NCBI RefSeq assembly: GCF_041438865.1
Contig: NZ_CP109450.1
Location: 2,707,001 to 2,771,000, forward strand
Source: Streptomyces sp. NBC_01471
GTDB lineage: Bacteria; Actinomycetota; Actinomycetes; Streptomycetales; Streptomycetaceae
Reading direction: 5' to 3'
DNA: 64,000 bases
Shown: piece after piece, positions 10,660 through 17,828 of the stretch
How the letters are laid out: the number at the start of each line of letters is the position of its first letter
Position numbering within the stretch: position 1 is the stretch's first letter
Position numbers and translations under genes: made by a program
The notes under the pieces: model-generated
Databases searched by the model: none
Told to the model about the DNA's origin: nothing
The model's input: only the letters and a program-made list of their open reading frames with translations

Positions 10660-11682
10660 TCAGGGCTGGTTGGGATGTGCGGCGAGGACGCCGTCCTTGA
10701 GGACGGAGCCACGTTTGAAGGCGTGGACGACGAGTTCGGTGGCGACCTCGGTGATCTGGGGCAGGGCGCCGAGCCGTTCGCCGAGGAAACGGTAGAGGTG
10801 TGCCTCGCTCTCCACGCACACCTGCACCAGCAGGTTGGAGGTTCCGGTGACGGCCGCGCAGTAGCGCACTTCCGGACAGCCGGCGAGTTCGGCACCGACG
10901 TGGTCCAGACCGGCGGGGCCGACTTTGAGGTGCAGTTGTGCCTCGAAGGGGTGCCCGAGCAGGGCGGGTTCGATCTCCGTACGCAACTGGATCATCCGGC
11001 GTTCCAGCAGCGAGGACACGCGGCGGCCGGCCGTGGCGACGGAGAAGCCGAACCGTCGTGACAGATCGGTGAGGCTGATGCGGGCGTCTTCGGCCAGAGC
11101 GTCGGCGACACGTCGGTCGGTGGGGGTCAGTTCGTAGTGATCGGCGAGGTCGGCCAAGGGCTGGACCATGCTGGCCAGCAGCTGTCGCCTCTCGTCGGGA
11201 GCCAGGAGCGGAACATGCCAACTGGCCTCGGTGGTGAAGGTCTTGAGGGTGAAGTGGGCCTCCACGAGTGTGATGTCGGGGAGACCGGGGAGACCGGGGA
11301 TTCCTTCCGCCATCAGGGTGTGCAGTCGGGATCCGTACGGCAGCAGCGTTTCGCACCACAGGGTGCTGGAGCGTCCGCACAGGGCGAGGACCGTGCGCAG
11401 TTCGGGATGTTCGGCGAGTGCCTGTGCGGTCTTCTCCAGGGCGCCGGGTGCGGCCTGGAGGCGCAGGCCGACAGAGTTCCCCAGCCCGCAGCGCATGACA
11501 TCGTACGTCGCTGTGGGGCGGATGGCCCGGGAGTCGGCGAGCCGTTGGACCCTGCGGGCGACGGTGCGCTCGTGCTCGCCGAGGATCCGCGCGATTTCAC
11601 CGACGCCGGCTCGTGGATTGACCTGCAAGGCAGCCACTACGCGCCGGTTGGCGTACTCCAGGGTGTCTGAATCATTCACCAT
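10660..11682 (-). CDS. Lrp/AsnC family regulator with two tandem HTH-RAM units
   Basis: Encodes 340 residues, twice the usual Lrp length. Unit one has a helix-turn-helix at about 15-55 ([26 protein letters not shown]) and a RAM/AsnC ligand domain; unit two has a helix-turn-helix at about 178-215 ([27 protein letters not shown]) and a RAM domain ending near residue 325. Lrp proteins sense amino acids or related metabolites. The gene is transcribed with pyrG and diverges from the flavin reductase across 148 bp, so it is the likely local regulator of the cluster. Confidence 0.92.
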   Translation of the reverse strand: MVNDSDTLEYANRRVVAALQVNPRAGVGEIARILGEHERTVARRVQRLADSRAIRPTATYDVMRCGLGNSVGLRLQAAPGALEKTAQALAEHPELRTVLALCGRSSTLWCETLLPYGSRLHTLMAEGIPGLPGLPDITLVEAHFTLKTFTTEASWHVPLLAPDERRQLLASMVQPLADLADHYELTPTDRRVADALAEDARISLTDLSRRFGFSVATAGRRVSSLLERRMIQLRTEIEPALLGHPFEAQLHLKVGPAGLDHVGAELAGCPEVRYCAAVTGTSNLLVQVCVESEAHLYRFLGERLGALPQITEVATELVVHAFKRGSVLKDGVLAAHPNQP

Positions 11683-11830
11683 AGCTAGATCATTACAAGT
11701 TCTTGCCCATGATCGGTAGGCGTCTTGTCTGGAGTCGCCATTTAGTGCAGACTTTTAATCTCCGAGAAAGCTCACAGAACAACGTGCAGCTCGGGCTCCG
11801 CCGTTCTACGTTCTACCGTGAGGAACGCTC
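11683..11830. promoter_or_regulatory. Divergent, AT-richer promoter region between the lrp-pyrG operon and the flavin reductase gene
   Basis: This 148-bp stretch is visibly richer in A and T than its surroundings and must carry promoters in both directions. Near the lrp start it reads ATAGCTAGATCATTAC, which has the loose AT-rich symmetry of Lrp sites. Exact -35/-10 boxes cannot be fixed by eye. Confidence 0.5.
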
Positions 11831-12358
11831 TTGCATGGCGAAAGCGCATCCACCACAGTTCAGGACAATGTCACCGCCGGTTCATTTCGCCTGGCCGTCG
11901 GAAGCTTCTGTACAGGTCTCACCGTCATCAGCGCCATGGGTCCTGACGGGCCCGTCGGATTCACCTGCCAGGCATTCTCCTCCCTGTCCCTCGATCCGCC
12001 GCGGATTCTGGTCTGTCCCGGCCGTACGTCCACCACCTGGCCGGTCATCAGGGGTGTGGGCAGGTTCTGCGTGAACGTCCTGGCCGCGGATCAGACCGAC
12101 CTGAGCAGGCGTTTCGCCCGCTCGGGCGGCAACAAGTATGTCGGCTTGCAGTGGAGCTGTCCGCCCGGCGGGTCCCCGAGACTCGACGGCGCGTGTTCCT
12201 GGCTGGAGTGCGCGACCGAGACGGAGTTCGATGCGGGCGACCATTTTGTCGTTGCCGCCCGTGTTCTCGCGCTGGACACGGTCGAGGACAGAAAACCCCT
12301 GCTCTATCACCGTGGCCGGTACGCATCGTTGGCCGAAAGTGCAGCCGGTCCCACGTAA
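11831..12358 (+). CDS. Flavin reductase (HpaC/RutF-like FMN-binding split-barrel)
   Basis: Encodes 175 residues from TTG at 11831, with GAGGAA five bases upstream. The flavin-reductase-like domain fills the protein: FRLAVGSFCTGLTVISA, FTCQAFSSLSLDPPRILVC, FCVNVLAADQTDLSRRFA and the late FVVAARVLAL...LLYHRGRYASL. Enzymes of this family supply reduced flavin to a partner monooxygenase; the LLM monooxygenase gene 2.6 kb downstream is an obvious client. It is first on the plus strand of the accessory cluster and diverges from lrp. Confidence 0.9.
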   Translation: MHGESASTTVQDNVTAGSFRLAVGSFCTGLTVISAMGPDGPVGFTCQAFSSLSLDPPRILVCPGRTSTTWPVIRGVGRFCVNVLAADQTDLSRRFARSGGNKYVGLQWSCPPGGSPRLDGACSWLECATETEFDAGDHFVVAARVLALDTVEDRKPLLYHRGRYASLAESAAGPT

Positions 12359-12549
12359 CCGTAAAGGTATAGAACGAGGCAGGGAAAGCGCGCTACACCC
12401 CGTACGCACACCATCACTTTCCCGCCAGGCCATCTAAAGTCGGCCACTCTAAAGAGCTTGATCCTTTCCGGCCACCCCTCTGGCATTCCCTGACGGTGGC
12501 GCGATTTACTCCTCGCGCCGACTCCAGGCAATGCCTCCCCATGTCAAAT

Positions 12550-12564
12550 AGACATTAAATGTCT
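12550..12564. promoter_or_regulatory. 15-bp palindrome upstream of the nucleoside-hydrolase-like gene
   Basis: AGACATT and AATGTCT are perfect inverted arms around a single A. The element ends three bases before the AGGAG Shine-Dalgarno, inside the 222-bp gap after the flavin reductase gene. The size and position fit a dimeric repressor operator on a separate promoter for the downstream operon. Confidence 0.55.
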
Positions 12565-12580
12565 GTCAGGAGTTTTCCAC

Positions 12581-13132
12581 ATGGCTACCACCCCCAACCG
12601 GTCCGGGCTGCTCGCTGGTCTCGACGTCTTCGTCGGCGGCCCGATCCAGCACGCGATCCTGCCAGAGGGCTTCGCGGGCGACCTCCAGAGCGCCATCACC
12701 AGGGCCATCGGCACCGTCCGGGACAACGGCGGCAACATCTTCTCCGCCCATGTGGCGGAGAAGTTCGGTGAGGACACCGCACAGTTCACTCCCGATCAGG
12801 TCTCGGTCCGTGACTTCCGCTGGATGCGCAAGTGCGACGTGTTCGTCCCCGTGCTGCCGGTGCTGCCCGACCTCACCCTGCGCCGCACCGACGGCACCCA
12901 CGTCGAACTCGGCTGGGCCACCGCGCTGGGCCGTCCCATCGTGCTGGTCACCAAGCAGCCGTTCGTGGACTCCGCCAGCCACCTGCTGAAGGGGCTGCAC
13001 CGGGTGGGCTCGGTTCAGGTCATCGACTTCGACGAGTTCAACGAGAAGCCCGGCCTGTTGATCGACGCCGTTCTCGCCGCCACCGAGGTCCAGCGGGAGG
13101 CGCTCGGGTCGGCCGCCGGCATCAGCGTCTGA
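12581..13132 (+). CDS. Nucleoside 2-deoxyribosyltransferase / CMP N-glycosidase (MilB-BlsM-like) family protein
   Basis: Encodes 183 residues. Visible family elements are a first strand ending in VFVGGPIQ (nucleotide phosphate or sugar binding), NIFSAHVAEKFGE (about 52-64), KCDVFVPVLPV (84-94), and THVELGWATALGRPIVL with the probable catalytic glutamate E109. From memory this order matches MilB of mildiomycin and BlsM of blasticidin S, which hydrolyse (hydroxymethyl-)CMP to free base and ribose 5-phosphate, and also nucleoside 2-deoxyribosyltransferases. ATG at 12581 follows CAGGAG. With a CTP synthase in the same cluster, release or exchange of a pyrimidine base is the best guess; the exact substrate is unknown. 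Confidence 0.8.
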   Translation: MATTPNRSGLLAGLDVFVGGPIQHAILPEGFAGDLQSAITRAIGTVRDNGGNIFSAHVAEKFGEDTAQFTPDQVSVRDFRWMRKCDVFVPVLPVLPDLTLRRTDGTHVELGWATALGRPIVLVTKQPFVDSASHLLKGLHRVGSVQVIDFDEFNEKPGLLIDAVLAATEVQREALGSAAGISV

Positions 13133-13228
13133 CGGTCCTCGCGGCCACCTGCTCCCACGCGCCCGGTGACCCTGGCCCTCGGCCCGTCGACCGCGCATCC
13201 CCGAGCCGCTTCACCACGGAGGATTTTC

Positions 13229-14104
13229 TTGTCCGGCGTACGCATTCTGGGACTTACCCTCAAAAACGCGGTCGTTGTCGGATCTGGTCTGCTCACCGAC
13301 CAGGAACGCAACATCCGCAAGCTGCTGGCGACCGGTGCAGGCGCTGTCGTCACCAAAACGATCCACCCGAATCCGCCCCGGGATCTCGACGAGCGGATCT
13401 TACGACTGCCTTCGGGCATGCTCAACAGCACCACGTACTCCAAGAGGTCCGTCGAGCACTGGCTGGCGGTACTGACCTCCTTCGCGGAGGAGCAGTTACC
13501 GGTCATCGCCTCGCTGCACGCCGACAGTCCGTCCGAGCTCGGTGAGCTCGCCGCACGGGTGGAGGCCACCGGCTGCCGGGCGCTGGAACTCGGCATCTCC
13601 TGCATCAACGAGGAGCCGGGCGGCGAGGACGACAACCCCGACCGGGTCTACGCCTACACCACAGCCACCCGCTCGCGTACGGCGCTGCCGCTCTCGGTCA
13701 AACTCGCCATCGGCGAGGGCCTGGACGACCGGGTCCGCGCCGCCATCGCGGGCGGCGCGGACGCCGTCACCGTCAGCGACACGATCTCCGGTGCCGCCGT
13801 CTCGCCCGAAAGCGGTGAACTCGAACTCGGCGGTGTCTTCGGCTACTCGGGCCCCGCCATCAAACCCCTCGTACTCGCAGCCATCTGGCGGCTGCGCCGA
13901 CGCGGATTCGAACTGCCCGTGCTGGGGTGCGGTGGTGTGAGTTCCGGCCAGGACGTCGCCGACTACCTGAGCGTGGGTGCGAATGTGGCCCAGGTCTACA
14001 CGGCGCTGCACACCGACATGTACGAGACGCTGGACCGGATCGTCACCCAGACCGATGCCGTTCTGGGGCGCCAGGCCGACCAGCCGGCGGGAGCGGCCCG
14101 GTGA
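13229..14104 (+). CDS. Dihydroorotate dehydrogenase / dihydropyrimidine dehydrogenase-like FMN enzyme
   Basis: Encodes 291 residues from TTG at 13229, chosen for GGAGGA five bases upstream. It is a TIM-barrel flavoprotein of the DHOD/PreA group: LTLKNAVVVGSG at the N-terminus, GAGAVVTKTI, PSGMLNSTTYSKR, LELGISCINEEPGG, LPLSVKLAIG, and the FMN-phosphate loops VLGCGGVSSGQD and GANVAQVYTAL. Related enzymes oxidise or reduce the 5,6-bond of pyrimidines. Genuine pyrD is expected elsewhere with other pyr genes, so this is likely a pathway enzyme acting on a pyrimidine-like ring. Its stop overlaps the next start (GTGA). Confidence 0.85.
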   Translation: MSGVRILGLTLKNAVVVGSGLLTDQERNIRKLLATGAGAVVTKTIHPNPPRDLDERILRLPSGMLNSTTYSKRSVEHWLAVLTSFAEEQLPVIASLHADSPSELGELAARVEATGCRALELGISCINEEPGGEDDNPDRVYAYTTATRSRTALPLSVKLAIGEGLDDRVRAAIAGGADAVTVSDTISGAAVSPESGELELGGVFGYSGPAIKPLVLAAIWRLRRRGFELPVLGCGGVSSGQDVADYLSVGANVAQVYTALHTDMYETLDRIVTQTDAVLGRQADQPAGAAR

Positions 14105-14964
14105 CCCAGCGGCCGTTCTCCGCCCTGACCAGCTCCGAAGTGAACCGGTCCGTCCAGGGCAGGACCCTGGTCTGGCCCATCGGCGCCACCGAACAGCACG
14201 GCCCGCATCTCCCGCTCAGCGTCGACTCCGATCTCGCCGAGGCGTTCGCGGCCGAGATCGCCGCCGGGCTCGACGCATTCACCCTGCCCGTGCACCAGAT
14301 CGCCGCCCGCTCACTCCCACAGAGCGGCGGCGGGCTCTCCTTCCCCGGGACGCTGTACGTCGGCGGCGACACCCTGATCCGTTACCTGCGGGAAGTACTG
14401 GAGTCGCTCGTCGCGCTCCCCTTCGAACGCCTGATCATCGTGAACGGCCACTTCGAGAATGAGCCGTTCCTCTTCGAAGCGCTCGACCAGGTACGGGGCC
14501 GGGGGCTCCTGGACGGCCCCGAGGTCTACGCGTTCAGCTGGTGGAGCCTGGTGCGGGAATCCTGGATCGCCGCCGAGGTGCCCGGCTTCCCGGGCTGGCA
14601 CGCGGAGCACGCGGGCCTGACCGAGACCAGCCTGATGCTGCACCTGCGCCCGGAGCTGGTGACCGAGGAGCGGCCCGAACACGACAGCCCGCCGCGCAGC
14701 GGGGTCTACCTGCACCCCATCGACGTGAAGCAGACCACCAACAACGGCATCCTGTCGTCCACTTCGGGCTCCAGCGCGGAGCTCGGCGAGAAGCTCTTCC
14801 GGCACGTGACCGACGAGGCCCTGGCCATGATCCGGCAGGGCGAAGGGCTGCTGCTGGCACGCAGCCGCCCGGACCGACGAGGCCGTACGTCCCCCAACGG
14901 CCATGAAGAGGGCCTGCGGCGGGCCACACCGCCCGCAGCTGCAACGAAGGGACGAGGCGCATGA
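14101..14964 (+). CDS. Creatininase family amidohydrolase
   Basis: Encodes 287 residues from GTG at 14101, overlapping the previous stop. The dinuclear metal site of creatininase is complete: E31, H33 and D42 in GATEQHGPHLPLSVDSD, then H117 and E119 in VNGHFEN; the later WHAEHAGLTETSLML glutamate is also present. Family members open cyclic amides (creatinine), deformylate pyrimidines (FAPy-nucleotide deformylase ArfB) or process peptides (MftE). Here it lies between a DHOD-like enzyme and an LLM oxygenase with four-base overlaps on both sides, so hydrolysis of an oxidised cyclic ureide or amide is plausible. Its last 25 residues are disordered. Confidence 0.88.
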   Translation: MTQRPFSALTSSEVNRSVQGRTLVWPIGATEQHGPHLPLSVDSDLAEAFAAEIAAGLDAFTLPVHQIAARSLPQSGGGLSFPGTLYVGGDTLIRYLREVLESLVALPFERLIIVNGHFENEPFLFEALDQVRGRGLLDGPEVYAFSWWSLVRESWIAAEVPGFPGWHAEHAGLTETSLMLHLRPELVTEERPEHDSPPRSGVYLHPIDVKQTTNNGILSSTSGSSAELGEKLFRHVTDEALAMIRQGEGLLLARSRPDRRGRTSPNGHEEGLRRATPPAAATKGRGA

Positions 14965-16310
14965 CCAACAGCAACGCACAGCGCGAATCCGACCAGGCGG
15001 CGGGGAAGTTCCATCTCGCCTTCATCTTCAACTTCACTCCGGACGACTGGCAGGGACCGTTCGGGACCGGCGGGTCGCCGTGGGACGGCAAGTTCCACAC
15101 CGAGGTGGCCCAGGCACTGGAGCGCGCCTGCTTCGACTACGTCATCATCGAGGACAAGCTGATGGTCCCGGAGTCCTACGGCGGATCCTCCGAGGCAGCC
15201 CTCAAGCAGGCGATGGTGGTGCCCAAGCACGACCCCGTGCCGCTGGCCGTGGCCATGGGGCTGTCGACCTCACAGCTGGGCATCGTGTCCACCCTGTCCA
15301 CGCTGGCGTATCCGCCGTTCATGACCGCGCGGCTCTCTTCGACCCTGGACAGCATGCTGGGCGGCCGGTTCGGCTGGAACATCGTCACCAGCGCCGAGAA
15401 CCTGGCCGCACAGAATTTCGGCCTCGACAAGCTGCCGTCGCGCGATGCCCGCTACGAGATGGCGGACGAGTACGTCGATGTCGTCAGGCAGCTCTTCGCC
15501 TCCTGGGACGCCGATGCTGTCGTACTCGACCGCGAGAAGGGCGTGTACGCGGACCACACCAAGGTCCGTCCCATCCACTTCAAGGGCAAGTACTTCCAGG
15601 TGCGCGGCCCGCTCAACACCGTGCCCTCGCCGCAGCACCGGCCCGCCTTCGTCCAGGCCGGGGCCTCACCGCGGGGCCGGGCGTTCGCGGCCCGCAACGC
15701 GGACTCGATCATCGCCATCGCCAACGGCGTGGAGGGCATGAAGCAGTTCCGCGACGAGGTGCGGACCCACGCCAAGGACCACGGGCGCGACCCGGACGAC
15801 ATCAAGGTCCTGTTCTGTGTCACGCCCGTGCTCGGCGAGACCGAACAGGACGCGTGGGACAAGCACACCCGGATGATCAACTCACCCGAGTTCATCCACG
15901 ACATCCTCGCCGAGACATCCGCGCTCACGGAGATCGACTTCGCGCAGTTCGATCTGGACGAGCCGCTCCCGTACCGGCTGGAGACCAATGGGGAGCAGGG
16001 CTCGCTCGACCAGCTCCAGCAGTGGGGCAGCGGCAAGACGCTGCGCGAGCTGGTCGTCGACGCCGCGGGCGGTCTGGTCTCCTCGATCGAGCTGATCGGG
16101 ACCCCGGACCAGGTGGCCGAGCGGATGGGCGAGGCGATGGAGGAAGTCGGCGGCGACGGCTTCATGATCACGACCCCGGTGCTGCGGCTGAACCGCCGCT
16201 ACATCGCGGAGGTCACCGACGGGCTCGTGCCCGCGCTCCAGCGCCGGGGGCTCACCCGCTCCGTGTACACACCGGGAAACACGCTCCGGCAGAACCTGCT
16301 GGAGTTCTGA
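14961..16310 (+). CDS. NtaA/SnaA/DszA-type FMNH2-dependent (LLM) monooxygenase
   Basis: Encodes 449 residues, typical of the nitrilotriacetate / EDTA / pristinamycin IIA synthase class and longer than RutA (about 360). Features include the F-D-Y-V-I-I-E-D-K barrel strand, GRFGWNIVTSAENLAAQNFG, RYEMADEYVDVVRQLFASWD, PQHRPAFVQAGASPRGRAFAA and the late GTPDQVAERMGEAMEEVGGDGF. It uses reduced FMN from a separate reductase to oxygenate its substrate. The ATGA overlap ties it to the creatininase gene. It is followed by an unusually long hairpin. Confidence 0.92.
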   Translation: MTNSNAQRESDQAAGKFHLAFIFNFTPDDWQGPFGTGGSPWDGKFHTEVAQALERACFDYVIIEDKLMVPESYGGSSEAALKQAMVVPKHDPVPLAVAMGLSTSQLGIVSTLSTLAYPPFMTARLSSTLDSMLGGRFGWNIVTSAENLAAQNFGLDKLPSRDARYEMADEYVDVVRQLFASWDADAVVLDREKGVYADHTKVRPIHFKGKYFQVRGPLNTVPSPQHRPAFVQAGASPRGRAFAARNADSIIAIANGVEGMKQFRDEVRTHAKDHGRDPDDIKVLFCVTPVLGETEQDAWDKHTRMINSPEFIHDILAETSALTEIDFAQFDLDEPLPYRLETNGEQGSLDQLQQWGSGKTLRELVVDAAGGLVSSIELIGTPDQVAERMGEAMEEVGGDGFMITTPVLRLNRRYIAEVTDGLVPALQRRGLTRSVYTPGNTLRQNLLEF

Positions 16311-16312
16311 GT

Positions 16313-16395
16313 CCGGTTCCGCGGCCATGTGCTGCCGTTGTGGCCCACGGGCCGGATCCCGATGGGCCACAACGGCAGCACGGCCGTGGAACCGG
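16313..16395 (+). terminator. Very long hairpin after the monooxygenase gene
   Basis: Arms of about 33-35 bases (16313-16347 and 16363-16395) pair with one mismatch and a two-base bulge around a 15-base loop. It starts two bases after the stop codon. The length exceeds an ordinary terminator and could also protect the upstream mRNA 3' end. Bases 16396-16616 up to the next gene hold no convincing ORF. Confidence 0.8.
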
Positions 16396-16616
16396 AGTGC
16401 GCCGGATCAGGGCCGGCCGCGGGCTTGCGCCAGTGCCGGTGTCGGCCCTCCGGCCAAAACCGCGAGGAGGGCATCCGACCTGGCGCGAGGGGACTTGTCC
16501 CGGGTGCGGTGCGTCCTCGGGAGAGCCGGACGGCCGCTCCGGGCAGGCCACGGGCCGGCGGGAACCATGAGCCGCATCCGGCCCTCCCCGGCCATCTGAC
16601 AACTCACGGAGAATCC

Positions 16617-17177
16617 ATGTCCGTCCACATCCTCGCCCTCGTCGGCAGCCTGCGCTCCGGCTCGTACAATCGCCAGCTGGCCGAGGCCGCCGTCAAGCGC
16701 GCCCCCGAGGGCGTCGAGGTCACCGTCTACGAGGGCCTGGCCGAGATCCCCTTCTACAACGAGGACATCGACACCGACGAGCAGCGACCCGCCGCCGTCG
16801 CCCGCCTGCGCGAGAGTGCCACGCGCGCCGACGCGCTCCTGCTCGTCACCCCGGAGTACAACGGCACCATGCCCGCCGTGCTGAAGAACGCCATCGACTG
16901 GCTGTCCCGCCCGTACGGCTCCAGCATCCTGGCGGGTTCGCCGACTGCCGTCATCGGCACCGCCCTCGGCCGGTACGGCGGTGCATGGGCCCAGGACGAC
17001 GCCCGCAAGTCGGCCCGTATCGCCGGCGCCACGGTCCTGGAGGGCCCCACACTCGCGATACCCGGCTCAGTGGCCCGCTTCGCCGAGACGCACCCGGCCG
17101 ACGACACCGAAGCAGTCGCACAGCTGCGTCAGGTGCTCGGCGCCCTCGCCGCCACCATCGGGGTCTCCGCGCCCTGA
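16617..17177 (+). CDS. NADPH-dependent FMN reductase
   Basis: Encodes 186 residues from ATG at 16617 with CGGAGA upstream. It is a flavodoxin-like NAD(P)H:FMN reductase: GSLRSGSYNRQLAEAA (FMN-phosphate loop), LLLVTPEYNGTMPAVLKNAIDWLSR (family signature) and SPTAVIGTALGRYGG. It could be the second source of FMNH2 for the LLM monooxygenase or a quinone/chromate reductase. The hairpin upstream separates it from the main operon, so it probably has its own promoter. Confidence 0.9.
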   Translation: MSVHILALVGSLRSGSYNRQLAEAAVKRAPEGVEVTVYEGLAEIPFYNEDIDTDEQRPAAVARLRESATRADALLLVTPEYNGTMPAVLKNAIDWLSRPYGSSILAGSPTAVIGTALGRYGGAWAQDDARKSARIAGATVLEGPTLAIPGSVARFAETHPADDTEAVAQLRQVLGALAATIGVSAP

Positions 17178-17217
17178 GCGCCTTGCCCAGCCCGCCACGG
17201 CAGGCCGGGCAAGGCGC
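17178..17217 (+). terminator. Terminator after the FMN reductase gene
   Basis: GCGCCTTGCCC (17178-17188) pairs with GGGCAAGGCGC (17207-17217), directly after the stop codon. Confidence 0.85.
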
Positions 17218-17270
17218 CGGGACCCCTCCGCCTGCGCTTCCGCACGCGCTCCGCCTCCGCCGTGGCCGCC

Positions 17271-17303
17271 GTCCTGCACCCGTCCTGCACCCGTCCTGCA
17301 CCC
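17271..17303. repeat. Three tandem copies of an 11-bp unit
   Basis: GTCCTGCACCC is repeated exactly three times at 17271-17281, 17282-17292 and 17293-17303, in the short gap between the FMN reductase terminator and the HxlR gene. A slippage-type minisatellite. Confidence 0.9.
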
Positions 17304-17325
17304 GCCAGGGATGACGGGACGGCCC

Positions 17326-17736
17326 TCAGGCGCGAACGGCGGTCAGGTCCGTGTCCTCATCTCGCGAATCGGCCACCGGGAATTCCCCGTCGGCGCCGGT
17401 CACCGCGGCCCGGCTCGCCCGGTACCAGCGTCCCCAGGTATCGAGCTGGTCGGCGATGCCGTCAAGGCTGCGTCCGATCTCGGTGAGTGAATACTCGACC
17501 TTCGGCGGCACCTGACGGTAAACGGTCCTCATCACCAGTCCGTCGGTCTCCATTTCGCGCAGCTGACGCGTCAGCATGCGCTGGGTGATGCGAGGCATCG
17601 CACGCCTCAGCTCACTGAACCGCCTTGTCCCAGCCAGGAGTTCCTTCAGAATGGCCAGTTTCCATCGCCCGCCCAGAACTTCCATGGCACATTCGATCGC
17701 GCAGTATTCCGGCGTCTCTTCCGCACTGTCGCGCAC
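17326..17736 (-). CDS. HxlR family transcriptional regulator
   Basis: Encodes 136 residues from GTG at 17736, with GGAGGTGA upstream. The family opens with a conserved cysteine (C12 or C16 here, in EYCAIECAMEVLGGRWKLAILKEL), followed by the winged helix RRFSELRRAMPRITQRMLTRQLREME and the wing VPPKVEYSLTEIG. HxlR proteins often sense electrophiles, quinones or aldehydes through that cysteine. It diverges from the exporter gene across 92 bp and probably represses it. Confidence 0.93.
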   Translation of the reverse strand: MRDSAEETPEYCAIECAMEVLGGRWKLAILKELLAGTRRFSELRRAMPRITQRMLTRQLREMETDGLVMRTVYRQVPPKVEYSLTEIGRSLDGIADQLDTWGRWYRASRAAVTGADGEFPVADSRDEDTDLTAVRA

Positions 17737-17754
17737 GGCTTCACCTCCACCACG

Positions 17755-17770
17755 GTATACATCTTGATAC
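17755..17770. promoter_or_regulatory. GTAT-N8-ATAC element in the HxlR/exporter intergenic region
   Basis: GTAT at 17755-17758 and ATAC at 17767-17770 form an inverted repeat that also contains ATAC as a direct repeat. HxlR-family operators described elsewhere have a similar GTA/TAC symmetry, so this is a candidate operator for the divergent pair. Confidence 0.45.
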
Positions 17771-17828
17771 TACGTCACATCAAAGACCGTACTTGTGCCT
17801 TCCATTCGTATCCCACGATAGTGCGAGC

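Noticed and set aside
16567..16599. A ten-residue reading frame (MSRIRPSPAI) before the FMN reductase gene, considered as a leader peptide
   Set aside because: No rare or regulatory codons, no clear attenuator structure and only a weak ribosome site. Chance is more likely.
17271..17303. The 11-bp triplicate considered as a CRISPR-like array
   Set aside because: Copies are directly adjacent with no spacers.
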